64,000 nt of DNA. It comes from Ignavibacteriota bacterium (GTDB taxonomy: Bacteria > Bacteroidota > Ignavibacteria > Ignavibacteriales > Ignavibacteriaceae). A program made the translations under genes and the position numbers. The stretch covers positions 2,341,001 to 2,405,000 of the forward strand of contig CP053446.1 in assembly GCA_013285405.1 (NCBI GenBank). Reading direction: 5' to 3'. A model generated the notes under the pieces. That model was given only the letters and a program-made list of their open reading frames with translations. It ran no database searches and was not told where the DNA came from. Shown here piece after piece: positions 1 through 8,145 of the stretch. Position 1 is the stretch's first letter. Each line of letters opens with the position of its first letter.

Positions 1-1
1 G

Positions 2-1885
2 AATGAGGAAGGGACTTCGTTGGTAATATTTATTTCTCCGCCCTGGTGGAAAACCTGGTGGGCATATTCTTCGTATGCTTTGATTTTTTCATTCACTTTG
101 TATGGAATCAGACGATATGAGATGAACAGGTTAAAACTGAAAGACAAGATAAAGCTTGATGAAGCTGTGCTTAAAGAAAAAGAAGAAACAGATAAAATGA
201 AATCGAGTTTCTTTGCAAACATCTCCCACGAATTCAGAACACCCTTGACATTAATTCTTGGACCTGCAGAAAAAATCAGTTCAAAAACTTCAGATGATGT
301 TATTAAAGATGCAAATATTATACAAAGGAATTCTCGTCGGCTTTTACAATTAGTAAATCAACTACTTGATCTTTCAAAGCTTGAAGCAGGTAAAATAAAG
401 CTTGAAGTTTCTAAGGGAAATATAGTTTCATTTGTAAAAGGAGTTGCTTTATCATTTGAATCATTAGCTGAATCTAAAGACATAAGCTTAAAGATACATT
501 CTGAAAAAGAATTTATTGAAATGTATTTCGATAAAGAGAAAATGATGAAAATATTGACGAATATATTATCGAATGCATTTAAGTTTACACCTGAAGAAGG
601 AGAGATTACAGTTTCGGTAGCCGTACAAAATGCTGAATATATTTCAGCATCTTATTCAAAGCTGGAGATCCCGAAACAAGTTCGGGATGACAACGTAGTA
701 GAAATAAAAATCAGAGATACCGGAATCGGAATAGCTCAGGAAGAAATTCCAAAACTCTTTGACAGATTTTACCAGGTTGACAGTTCGCACACAAGAGAAT
801 ATGAAGGAACAGGAATTGGACTTGCTCTTACAAAAGAATTAGTTGAATTGCATCACGGAAGAATAATTGTTGAAAGTGAAAAAGGAATTCCCGACAAAGT
901 CGGGACAGGCTGGACAGAATTCACTTTGCTATTTCCTCTTGGTAGAGAACATTTGTCCGAAGGACTCCTATCGGAGAAAGATGATGAGATTATCGAAGAA
1001 AAAATAGATGTCATTCTGAGTCCCAACGAAGTCGGGGCGAAGAATCTAGAATTGGTTGGAAATGATAAGAAAACAGATTCTTCATCGTCCGTCAGTAGCC
1101 GGACTCCTCAGAATGACAACGAAGTAAACGAGGACAAAACAATCATTCTTGTTGTTGAGGACAATTATGATATGAGACAGTATATCCGAGAATCACTTGA
1201 CGGAAATTATATGATCGAAGAAGCTGTTAATGGTGAACAAGGAGTTCGAAAAGCAGAAAAAATTATTCCCGATTTAATTATCAGTGATATGATGATGCCG
1301 AAGATGGATGGAAACGAATTAGTCAGGATTTTGAAGAATGATGAAAAGACAAGTCACATTCCAATAATATTACTTACAGCAAAAGCAGGACAAGAAAATA
1401 AACTTGAAGGACTTGAGATTGGTGCGGATGATTATCTTACGAAACCATTCGATATAAAAGAACTTCAGATAAGAATTAAAAATCTTATAAACATTCGAAG
1501 AAAATTACAGGAGAAGTTCAGCAAAATTGAAAATGATTTTCCTGTAGTTACAGGATTGAAACTCCAAAGTCTTGATGAGAAATTTCTTATCAAAGTAAAT
1601 GAAGTGATAGAGAAACATATCTCTGAAGAAGAATTCAGTATTGAGGAATTTGGGAAAGAAGTTGGGATGAGTAGATCTCAGTTCCACAGAAAATTTATAG
1701 CCATAACAGGAAAACCAGCCAGTATATATTTACGATCCGTACGATTATCCAGAGCTAAAAAAATGATTGAAGGAAAAACAGGAAATATTTCAGAGATTGC
1801 TTATTCTGTAGGTTTTTCCAGTCTGTCTTATTTTTCAAAATGTTTTAAAGAAGAATTTGGATACCCACCGAGCGATTTAGTATGA
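2..1885 (+). CDS. Hybrid sensor histidine kinase / response regulator with AraC output domain (5' truncated)
   Basis: Membrane-bound one-protein two-component system of the HTCS type. The frame is open to the window edge, and the first residues (S-P-P-W-W and a Trp-rich stretch) look like the end of a Y_Y_Y domain, so the sensor propeller lies outside the window. Counting from base 20: one membrane segment (about 12-30), HisKA with the phospho-acceptor His70 in NISHEFRTPLT, HATPase_c (NILSNAFKF, DTGIGI, GTGIGLA), a long linker, a receiver with the Asp in ISDMMMPKMDG (about 423) and Lys in LTKPF, then an AraC helix-turn-helix (about 515-618). In homologues such proteins activate nearby polysaccharide-use genes; the target here is not visible. 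The kinase region and the linker carry several palindromic DNA repeats read in frame. The domain call is certain, the ligand unknown. Confidence 0.93.
   Translation, partial: NEEGTSLVIFISPPWWKTWWAYSSYALIFSFTLYGIRRYEMNRLKLKDKIKLDEAVLKEKEETDKMKSSFFANISHEFRTPLTLILGPAEKISSKTSDDVIKDANIIQRNSRRLLQLVNQLLDLSKLEAGKIKLEVSKGNIVSFVKGVALSFESLAESKDISLKIHSEKEFIEMYFDKEKMMKILTNILSNAFKFTPEEGEITVSVAVQNAEYISASYSKLEIPKQVRDDNVVEIKIRDTGIGIAQEEIPKLFDRFYQVDSSHTREYEGTGIGLALTKELVELHHGRIIVESEKGIPDKVGTGWTEFTLLFPLGREHLSEGLLSEKDDEIIEEKIDVILSPNEVGAKNLELVGNDKKTDSSSSVSSRTPQNDNEVNEDKTIILVVEDNYDMRQYIRESLDGNYMIEEAVNGEQGVRKAEKIIPDLIISDMMMPKMDGNELVRILKNDEKTSHIPIILLTAKAGQENKLEGLEIGADDYLTKPFDIKELQIRIKNLINIRRKLQEKFSKIENDFPVVTGLKLQSLDEKFLIKVNEVIEKHISEEEFSIEEFGKEVGMSRSQFHRKFIAITGKPASIYLRSVRLSRAKKMIEGKTGNISEIAYSVGFSSLSYFSKCFKEEFGYPPSDLV
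667..692. repeat. Palindromic repeat inside kinase gene (CCCGAA/TTCGGG type)
   Basis: Arms ATCCCGAA (668-675) and TTCGGGAT (681-688) surround a 5-nt loop. It is translated as I-P-K-Q-V-R-D-D in the ATPase domain. The same element, with other stem bases, occurs at 12373-12399 and 46462-46483. Confidence 0.75.
890..904. repeat. Short palindrome inside kinase gene
   Basis: CCCGAC, a 3-nt loop and GTCGGG, read in frame as I-P-D-K-V-G-T just before the last strand of the ATPase domain. It looks like a short relative of the other in-gene palindromes. Confidence 0.5.
955..976. repeat. Palindromic repeat remnant in kinase linker
   Basis: A GTCCGAAGGACTCC-type sequence followed by CGGAG, read as L-S-E-G-L-L-S-E between the ATPase and receiver domains. 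The match to a repeat family is by eye only. Confidence 0.4.
1010..1048. repeat. Repeat copy in kinase linker, forward orientation
   Basis: Begins GTCATTCTGAG and ends GAAGAATCT, with an imperfect CCCAAC/GTCGGG hairpin inside. It is read as V-I-L-S-P-N-E-V-G-A-K-N-L. The copy at 1075-1117 has the same ends in the opposite orientation. Confidence 0.6.
1075..1117. repeat. Repeat copy in kinase linker, inverted orientation
   Basis: Begins AGATTCTTC and ends CAGAATGAC, the reverse complement of the ends of the 1010-1048 copy. It is read as a Ser-rich stretch followed by R-T-P-Q-N-D-N-E. The two copies form an inverted pair in a flexible, low-constraint linker. Confidence 0.6.
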
Positions 1886-1995
1886 AATGGGATAAAATTT
1901 CAATCTTTTGGGACATTGCTTATAACTACCCCCCACTCTAATTTCATTTATTTGCCTCCGTAATTTTTTTTCACAAATAATTTATGGAGGTTCTT

Positions 1996-3666
1996 ATGAA
2001 AAACTTTTTTTTGTTTTTCAGTTTCTTGTTCGTTTCGTTTTTGTTTCATTCAGTAATGGCTCAATCGGTGTGGATTCAGCAGAATGCACCCGGATTGCCT
2101 AATTCTCCTCAGCCACAGGTTATTTTTTCGCCTGTGAATGATAATGTCTGCTGGGGAAAAAACAGCAACAACTCACAATTTCTGCGAACAATCGATGGTG
2201 GAGATAACTGGACTGTTTCAACAGTTACAGGTGCTGCCGGATTAGAAGGTTCGAGCATTTCTGCTTTTGACGCTAATACGGCATGGATTGCAATGAATGA
2301 TCCTTCAAATGCAACAAGCGGTGGAATATTTGTAACGAACAATGGTGGTTCGATGTGGCTAAAACAAATTTCAGCTTTTCCAGGAGTAGGTGGACATCCA
2401 AATGTAATTCATTTCTTCGATCCTAATAATGGAGTTTGTGTTGGAAATCCAAGAGGCGGTTATTGGGAAATTTATACTACTACAAATGGTGGCACAAACT
2501 GGTTACGAGTTCCCTCAGCAAATATTCCTCCTCCATTAGCCGGTGAATTGGGAATAGAAAGTCCAAACATTAATTCAACGGCAACTTATTTCTGGTTTCC
2601 AACTCTTAGAAACAGACTATACAGAACAACTGATCAGGGTTATACGTGGACAGTCGCAGATAGTGTTACCGGCGGACCCAGCCAGATTGGTTTTGGGTTT
2701 GCATTCAAAGATGATTTGAATGGATTGGCGGCTGATTTTTACCCCAATAGTGTTATTTCAAAAACTACCGATGGTGGTGATTCATGGGTACCTATAAATC
2801 CGTACCCTTCGGGGCTAAATACAATATCTTCACTTTTTATTGTGTACAGACGAACAAATAACTCTTATGTCATCACTTCACAAACTGATCTTGGAGGAAA
2901 TCAAATGCAACCTGGTACTGCATATAGTGATACTTTTGGACAGAGTTGGACAGAAATCAGCAATATTTCATTAGGTCCGGCTGCATTTTTCGATTGCAAT
3001 ACAGGATGGGCTGGTGGAATAAATAATTTAATTTATAAATGGGTTACTGACTCTTTAACCTGTGAGGTTCCAGTAGAATTAATAAGTTTCAATTCTGCTA
3101 TAGATGGAAACAACATTCAACTTACTTGGCAGACGGCGACAGAAACAAATAATATGGGATTCGAAGTCTATCGAAATGGAAATAAGATTGCGTTTGTTGA
3201 GGGCAAAGGAACAACAACTGAACGGCAGGATTATTCTTTTACTGATAAAAATCTTCAGTCGGGCATTTATAATTACAGACTAAACCAGATTGACTTCGAC
3301 GGTACACAAGAGGTTGTTGGTGAGTTAACTGTATATCTAACATTACCGGAAGAATTCAGTTTAGAACAGAACTACCCCAACCCATTCAATCCAAGTACAA
3401 TAATAAAATTCACAATTCCTGTCACCCTGAGCGGAGTCGAAGGGTCTTTTGTAACACTGAAAGTTTATGATGTGTTAGGTAATGAAGTTGCAACTCTGGT
3501 GAACGAAGAAAAACCTGCAGGAAGTTATGAAGTCGAGTTTAACAGTCATTCTGACGAAGGTCAGAACCTGCCTGCCGGTAGGCAAGGTCTCTCAAGTGGA
3601 ATTTATTTCTACACTTTGCAAGCCGGAAATTTTACACAAACTAAAAAATTAATATTAATGAAGTAA
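1996..3666 (+). CDS. Secreted BNR/sortilin-type propeller protein with type IX secretion C-terminal domain
   Basis: Exported surface or secreted protein of unknown ligand. It has an N-terminal signal peptide ending M-A-Q, then at least five sortilin/Ycf48-like propeller repeats (DGGDNW, NNGGSMW, TNGGTNW, TDQGYTW, DGGDSW), a fibronectin-like segment (V-P-V-E-L-I-S-F) and a type A type IX sorting domain with NYPNPFNPST ending in KKLILMK. I start it at 1996 because a GGAGG lies 5 nt before that ATG; an in-frame ATG at 1984 would place the GGAGG inside the coding region. Two palindromic repeats are read in frame inside the sorting domain (3421-3446, 3545-3589). A terminator follows, so it is probably monocistronic. 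Confidence 0.85.
   Translation: MKNFFLFFSFLFVSFLFHSVMAQSVWIQQNAPGLPNSPQPQVIFSPVNDNVCWGKNSNNSQFLRTIDGGDNWTVSTVTGAAGLEGSSISAFDANTAWIAMNDPSNATSGGIFVTNNGGSMWLKQISAFPGVGGHPNVIHFFDPNNGVCVGNPRGGYWEIYTTTNGGTNWLRVPSANIPPPLAGELGIESPNINSTATYFWFPTLRNRLYRTTDQGYTWTVADSVTGGPSQIGFGFAFKDDLNGLAADFYPNSVISKTTDGGDSWVPINPYPSGLNTISSLFIVYRRTNNSYVITSQTDLGGNQMQPGTAYSDTFGQSWTEISNISLGPAAFFDCNTGWAGGINNLIYKWVTDSLTCEVPVELISFNSAIDGNNIQLTWQTATETNNMGFEVYRNGNKIAFVEGKGTTTERQDYSFTDKNLQSGIYNYRLNQIDFDGTQEVVGELTVYLTLPEEFSLEQNYPNPFNPSTIIKFTIPVTLSGVEGSFVTLKVYDVLGNEVATLVNEEKPAGSYEVEFNSHSDEGQNLPAGRQGLSSGIYFYTLQAGNFTQTKKLILMK
3421..3446. repeat. Palindromic repeat inside type IX sorting domain
   Basis: ACCCT (3424-3428) and AGGGT (3441-3445) bracket a GAGCGGAGTCGA core. 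It is read as V-T-L-S-G-V-E-G-S-F between two beta strands of the sorting domain. Confidence 0.65.
3545..3589. repeat. Composite palindromic repeat inside type IX sorting domain
   Basis: Two adjoining palindromes: TTCTGAC/GTCAGAA (3549-3566), then CCTGCCTGCCGGTAGGCAAGG-like bases (3567-3587). They are read as H-S-D-E-G-Q-N-L-P-A-G-R-Q-G-L. The second half belongs to the CCTGCCTGCC family also seen at 6195, 12423 and 14353. Confidence 0.7.
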
Positions 3667-3687
3667 AAAAACTTATCTTCTCAAATC

Positions 3688-3725
3688 AAACCCCTATCAA
3701 TATTTTTCGATAGGGGTTTGTTGTT
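3688..3725 (+). terminator. Rho-independent terminator
   Basis: Perfect 11-bp stem AAACCCCTATC (3688-3698) with GATAGGGGTTT (3709-3719), a 10-nt loop, then GTTGTTT. It closes the propeller protein gene. Confidence 0.85.
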
Positions 3726-3829
3726 TACCAGTTAGAAACTTTATCAACCGCTAATCAAATAAAAATAATGTTTCGGATTACATTTCTTAATTTCCTTTAA
3801 CATCAATTTTTAATTATTCGGAGGTTCAA

Positions 3830-4879
3830 ATGAAAAATCAGGTACAGTTATTAATTGGGGCAATTTTTCTTTTCTTTTTCTTCACACTTTCACTATCTGC
3901 ACAAAAAGATTTAACTCTTCCTGATGCAAGTCAACATGCAGTAGTTGTACAGCAAATAGGTATGTGTGAAATTAAAATCGACTATCATCGTCCTGGTGTG
4001 AAAGGACGAGAAGTCTGGGGCAAATTAGTTCCTTATAATCAGGTTTGGAGAGCCGGTGCAAATGAGAATACTACTATTTCATTTTCAAAAGATGTATTGA
4101 TCGATGGAAAAAATGTTCCAGCAGGAATTTATGGGCTGCATACAATACCGACTGAAAATGATTGGACAATAATTCTTAACAAAGACTATCGTGCTTGGGG
4201 AAGTTTCTTCTACAAAGAAGAAAATGATCTTATGAGATTTAATATAAGACCAGTATCATCTGATTTTCAGGAATGGTTGATGTACACATTTGATGAAGTT
4301 GCTCCTAATTCAGCTATTGTATCATTAAATTGGGAAAAACTTAAAGTTCCTTTTAAAATTGAAATTGATTTGCATAAACAAATGCTCGATGAGATGGCAA
4401 TTCAGCTTACTGGTATTCCGGGATTTTTCTGGCAAGGATGGAATCAGGCAGCTAACTACTGTTACATTAATGGATTAGCCCTTGAACAAGGATTAAAATG
4501 GGCAGATCATTCAATCGGAATAAACAAAAACGCAACAAATCTTTTTACTAAATCATTGATATTAACAGATCTGAATAAAACGGATGAAGCTGCTGAAATT
4601 AAAAATGAAGCTTTCAGTATAGCAACAGAAGCAGAAATGAATAATCTGGGTTATCAACTTATGAACGGTGGAAAAATTAATGACGCTCTCGAAGTCTTTC
4701 AAAAAAACACAGAACTATTTCCTGAAAGCTGGAATGTTTGGGATAGTCTTGCAGAAGGTTATATGAACAAAGGAGATAAACAGCAGGCAATTCAGTATTA
4801 TACCAAAGCGCTTGGTATGTCTCCTGAAAATCAGCACCAGAGAATTAATAACGCTTTAAGTCAGTTGACTGATAATTAA
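3830..4879 (+). CDS. Exported DUF2911 protein with TPR repeats
   Basis: Signal peptide (hydrophobic to about residue 24, then A-Q-K), a DUF2911 domain (about 30-175, with R-P-x-V-K-G-R-E-V-W-G and the conserved V-W-R-A-G-A-N-E), and a C-terminal TPR region (about 250-345). DUF2911 proteins are exported and common in Bacteroidota and relatives; no reaction is known. The start is supported by a GGAGG 5 nt upstream. It is flanked by a terminator on each side, so it is a single-gene unit. The family call is firm, the function unknown. Confidence 0.8.
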   Translation: MKNQVQLLIGAIFLFFFFTLSLSAQKDLTLPDASQHAVVVQQIGMCEIKIDYHRPGVKGREVWGKLVPYNQVWRAGANENTTISFSKDVLIDGKNVPAGIYGLHTIPTENDWTIILNKDYRAWGSFFYKEENDLMRFNIRPVSSDFQEWLMYTFDEVAPNSAIVSLNWEKLKVPFKIEIDLHKQMLDEMAIQLTGIPGFFWQGWNQAANYCYINGLALEQGLKWADHSIGINKNATNLFTKSLILTDLNKTDEAAEIKNEAFSIATEAEMNNLGYQLMNGGKINDALEVFQKNTELFPESWNVWDSLAEGYMNKGDKQQAIQYYTKALGMSPENQHQRINNALSQLTDN

Positions 4880-4906
4880 ATTTAAATTTTATTCTGTTCA
4901 ACATTG

Positions 4907-4950
4907 CGGGGACAAGCTGTTCCATCTGAGGCGGATTGTCCCCGTTTTTT
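4907..4950 (+). terminator. Rho-independent terminator
   Basis: CGGGGACAA (4907-4915) pairs with TTGTCCCCG (4936-4944), followed by six T. Confidence 0.85.
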
Positions 4951-5012
4951 ATATACAAAGATATCTTCAACATATAATTATATTTGTTGTTGAATGATAA
5001 ATAATCTAATCA

Positions 5013-5678
5013 ATGAACGACAACAATTCAATCGAACAGAAACCAGATGTTTCCAGATTACTAACACCGCTATTTTTTCCGATGGTATTATGGATTGTTC
5101 ATCTTGTCTCATTATTATTTAATGAGGATCTGAGCAAACTTGGTTTATTGCCGAGAAACTTAGCTGGTTTATTAGGAATAATTACTTCTCCACTTATACA
5201 TGCTGATTTTGCACATCTGATTTCGAACACAATTCCGTTGATTATTCTTGGATGGATAATATTTACTTTTTACAGAAAAGTTTCCTATCTGCTTTTTGTA
5301 TTTATTTATTTAATTACTGGTTTACTTGTTTGGATTTTTGCACGACCAGCTTATCACATAGGTGCAAGCGGAATTGTGTATGGTTTTGTAAGCTTCTTAT
5401 TTTTCAGTGGATTATTCAGGAAGGATAATATATCTATTGCACTGTCACTTATTGTAACATTTTTATATGGTGGGTTAGTTTGGGGAATAATTCCCGGTTT
5501 GGAAGGAATATCGTGGGAGTCGCACCTGTTTGGAGGAATTACTGGACTGATAGCAGCCTATCTTTTTAGAAAAATTGATCCCCCAAAACAGAAATATGAT
5601 TGGGAAGATGAACCGGATGATTTCAACATTAAAGATCTTGAAGTGTCATACGATCCTGAAAAAAATAAATTTGATTAA
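5013..5678 (+). CDS. Rhomboid-family intramembrane serine protease
   Basis: Integral membrane protease of 221 residues with about six membrane segments. The catalytic pair is visible: Ser119 in GASGIVYG and His171 in E-S-H-L-F-G-G. The N-terminal His-Asn motif (HADFAHLISN, about 63-72) is also present. A short acidic cytosolic tail follows the last membrane segment. No substrate can be inferred. It stands alone between a terminator and a repeat element, and there is no strong ribosome binding site. Confidence 0.88.
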   Translation: MNDNNSIEQKPDVSRLLTPLFFPMVLWIVHLVSLLFNEDLSKLGLLPRNLAGLLGIITSPLIHADFAHLISNTIPLIILGWIIFTFYRKVSYLLFVFIYLITGLLVWIFARPAYHIGASGIVYGFVSFLFFSGLFRKDNISIALSLIVTFLYGGLVWGIIPGLEGISWESHLFGGITGLIAAYLFRKIDPPKQKYDWEDEPDDFNIKDLEVSYDPEKNKFD

Positions 5679-5697
5679 TAAATTAACATTCAAGATT

Positions 5698-5795
5698 AGA
5701 GATGACATCTTTGTGCAGCAAATTCAGCTCTAATAATTTTTCTATGAAAATAATTTACAGGATATAGTTTGTTCACGAAAAAAGATGTCATCTTT
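5698..5795. repeat. 98-nt element with 15-bp inverted ends, copy 1
   Basis: AGAGATGACATCTTT (5698-5712) and AAAGATGTCATCTTT (5781-5795) flank exactly 68 nt. The arms match in 13 of 15 pairs, with a 12-bp perfect core. A second element with the same arms and the same 68-nt spacing but unrelated interior lies at 33334-33431. The right arm with its T-run may also act as a terminator. Confidence 0.65.
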
Positions 5796-5821
5796 TTTCT
5801 ACAATAATTAAGAGGAGTAAA

Positions 5822-6181
5822 ATGAAAAAGAGTGTACCCGAAACAAGAAAATACAGACTTGAGATGAACGATAAAATTCTTAACTCAGGTTTCAGAGATT
5901 TTAATAAATTTTTCGCGCTTGATAACAAAGCCTACATCGAAGGTGCATTACCTGTAAAGATGAAAGAACTGATGGGACTTGTCGGTTCTATGGTACTTCG
6001 GTGTAATGATTGCATTTTTTATCATATCGATCGTTCAATTTCTGAAGGCGCAACAAAGGAAGAATTACACGAAGCATTCAACATTGCACTGATTGTCGGA
6101 GGTTCAATTGTGATTCCACATCTTCGATATGCTTTTGAAGTGATGGAAGAGATTTACGTGGAGAAATCTGAGAAAGAGTAA
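5822..6181 (+). CDS. Carboxymuconolactone decarboxylase / AhpD-like protein
   Basis: Small all-helical protein of 119 residues from the CMD/AhpD family. The redox motif C61-N-D-C64 followed by H68 (C-x-x-C-x-x-x-H) is intact, which points to an AhpD-like alkylhydroperoxidase/disulfide reductase role rather than to lactone decarboxylation. An AGAGGAG lies just before the start codon. The amidohydrolase gene begins 42 nt downstream, separated by a perfect 20-bp palindrome. Substrate unknown. Confidence 0.85.
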   Translation: MKKSVPETRKYRLEMNDKILNSGFRDFNKFFALDNKAYIEGALPVKMKELMGLVGSMVLRCNDCIFYHIDRSISEGATKEELHEAFNIALIVGGSIVIPHLRYAFEVMEEIYVEKSEKE

Positions 6182-6194
6182 GAGTATGAATAAG

Positions 6195-6214
6195 CCTGCC
6201 TGCCGGCAGGCAGG
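6195..6214. repeat. Perfect 20-bp palindrome CCTGCCTGCCGGCAGGCAGG
   Basis: Lies in the short gap between the AhpD-like and amidohydrolase genes. The same core, with one change, sits inside the ABC-F gene (14353-14372) and related forms lie at 3567-3587 and 12423-12445. Confidence 0.85.
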
Positions 6215-6223
6215 AGTAAGAAA

Positions 6224-7570
6224 ATGAAGAAGAAAAAAAATATTCTAATCATTCCAAAAAAAATAGTAACAGCCGACAAAAAAGATTTAATTATTAAAAA
6301 TCAGGCTGTTGAAATCATTGATAACAAAATTTCTGCATTCATTCCGGTCGAAAAAATTGAAAAGCAAAATTTTGATGAAGTATATGATGCACGGAATCTG
6401 ACTCTTATTCCGGGATTTATACAAACCCACGTTCATCTCAGTCAAACGCTTTTCAGAGGATTAGCTGATGAATTGCCGCTTCTCGATTGGCTTCGATTAA
6501 AAATATTTCCATTTGAAAATGCACATGACGAAAATTCTCTGCAAACAACAGCACGACTTAGCATCAATGAACTTTTGATGTCCGGAACAACAACGCTGCT
6601 TGATATGGGAACTTTGCGTTTTGGTGAAATCGTTTTACAGGAGATGATCAATTCAGGGATTCGCGGCTTTTCCGGTAAATGTCTGATTGATCTGAACGAC
6701 CTTTATCCTGATTTTAAATCCTCAACAAACAATGAAGTAAAACAGATTACAAGCCTTGCAAAACAATTTCATAATTCAGCAGATGGAAGAATTAAATATT
6801 CTTTCTCACCGAGATTTGTTTTATCGTGTACCGAAAAACTTCTTAAAGAATCAAAAGAGATAATGAAAGATTTTCCGGGAAGTATTTATCATACACATTC
6901 ATCGGAAAGTATTGATGAGATTAATGAAGTGCGGAAAAGACTTCAAAAAGAAAATATTGAATACTTTAATTCAATTGATGTGCTGGATGATCGTACTGTT
7001 TTAGCTCATTGTATTCACACTTCTGATAACGAAAGAAAAATGTTAAAGGACAGAAATACAAAAATCGCGCATTGCCCATCGTCCAATTTAAAACTTGGTT
7101 CAGGTGTTGCACCGATTCCACAATATTTGAAGGAAGGAATTTCAGTTTCATTTGGTGCGGATGGTGCAGCGTGTAATAATAATTTCAGCATATTTAACGA
7201 AATGAGATTGGCTTCTCTGATCCAAAAACCGATTCATGGTGCGGAAGTAATGAATGCAAAAACAATTTTCAGAATGGCAACGATAGATGGCGCGAAAGCT
7301 CTTCATCTCGAAAATGAAGTTGGAAGTATTGAGGTTGGTAAGAAAGCAGATTTGGTTTTAATCGATCTCAATTCATATTCAAACTCATATTCTGATTCGG
7401 ATGATTCAGTTTATTCGGATATAGTTTTTTCATCATCAACTGAGAATGTAAAAAGTGTGATGGTTGATGGCAAGTGGTTAGTTAAAGATCGAAAATCAAG
7501 TATTTATGACCAGCAGAAATTAATTGCAGATGGTAAAGAAGAATTAAAAATGTTATTAAAAAGAATTTGA
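6224..7570 (+). CDS. Amidohydrolase, cytosine/adenosine/guanine deaminase type
   Basis: Metal-dependent hydrolase of the amidohydrolase superfamily, ATZ/TRZ and SAH/MTA-deaminase branch. Visible metal and catalytic motifs are HVHLSQT (about 70-76), HTHSSES (about 224), AHCIH (about 262) with P-S-S-N-L-K-L-G-S-G, and the Asp in G-A-D-G-A-A-C-N-N-N. The C-terminal V-G-K-K-A-D-L-V-L-I-D closes the beta-sandwich. It probably deaminates a purine-type compound, but substrate cannot be fixed by eye. It overlaps rdgB by one base (TGATG), which suggests a shared purine clean-up role. An odd Ser-Asp-Tyr-rich stretch lies near residue 385. Confidence 0.85.
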   Translation: MKKKKNILIIPKKIVTADKKDLIIKNQAVEIIDNKISAFIPVEKIEKQNFDEVYDARNLTLIPGFIQTHVHLSQTLFRGLADELPLLDWLRLKIFPFENAHDENSLQTTARLSINELLMSGTTTLLDMGTLRFGEIVLQEMINSGIRGFSGKCLIDLNDLYPDFKSSTNNEVKQITSLAKQFHNSADGRIKYSFSPRFVLSCTEKLLKESKEIMKDFPGSIYHTHSSESIDEINEVRKRLQKENIEYFNSIDVLDDRTVLAHCIHTSDNERKMLKDRNTKIAHCPSSNLKLGSGVAPIPQYLKEGISVSFGADGAACNNNFSIFNEMRLASLIQKPIHGAEVMNAKTIFRMATIDGAKALHLENEVGSIEVGKKADLVLIDLNSYSNSYSDSDDSVYSDIVFSSSTENVKSVMVDGKWLVKDRKSSIYDQQKLIADGKEELKMLLKRI

Positions 7571-8145
7571 TGAGACAGATAATATTCGCTTCAAAGAATG
7601 AAGGAAAAGTAAAAGAAGTCCGGCACATCCTGAATGGAATTAATGTTGAAATACTTTCTTTGAATGATGTCGGTTACACAGATGAAATTCACGAATCAGC
7701 CGACACTTTCGAAGGCAATGCAAAGATAAAAGCCGAAACCATTTATAATAAATATAAACTTCCAACAATTGCCGATGATTCCGGAATTGTTGCGTTACAA
7801 TTGGGAAATGAACCCGGAGTTTATTCTGCAAGATATGCCGGCGAGAATGCAACAGACAATGAAAATAATATCAAGCTTCTTGAAAAGTTAAAATCTTTTC
7901 CCCAACCTCACAGAGCAAAATTTATTTGTGCAGCGGTCTATTATTTTGGGACTGATTTTAAAATAACAATGGGCGAAATTAACGGTCAGATAATTAAAGA
8001 AGCTCGCGGTACGAATGGATTTGGTTACGATCCATTATTTTTACCTGATGGTTATGGTAAAACATCAGCAGAATTAGTATCGGAAATAAAAAATAAAATT
8101 AGTCACAGGTTTAAAGCTTTTAATCAGTTGAAAAAATATTTATGA
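7570..8145 (+). CDS. rdgB: Non-canonical purine NTP pyrophosphatase (RdgB/HAM1)
   Basis: Cytosolic house-cleaning enzyme that hydrolyses dITP, dXTP and ITP to the monophosphate and pyrophosphate. Hallmarks are ASKNEGKVKEV at the N-terminus, ADDSGI, PGVYSARYAG and GFGYDPLF. The length of 191 residues is normal. I use the ATG at 7570, whose A is the last base of the upstream stop (TGATG). A TTG one codon earlier is possible. The last 4 nt overlap the following lipoprotein start (ATGA), so these genes are translationally coupled. Confidence 0.95.
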   Translation: MRQIIFASKNEGKVKEVRHILNGINVEILSLNDVGYTDEIHESADTFEGNAKIKAETIYNKYKLPTIADDSGIVALQLGNEPGVYSARYAGENATDNENNIKLLEKLKSFPQPHRAKFICAAVYYFGTDFKITMGEINGQIIKEARGTNGFGYDPLFLPDGYGKTSAELVSEIKNKISHRFKAFNQLKKYL

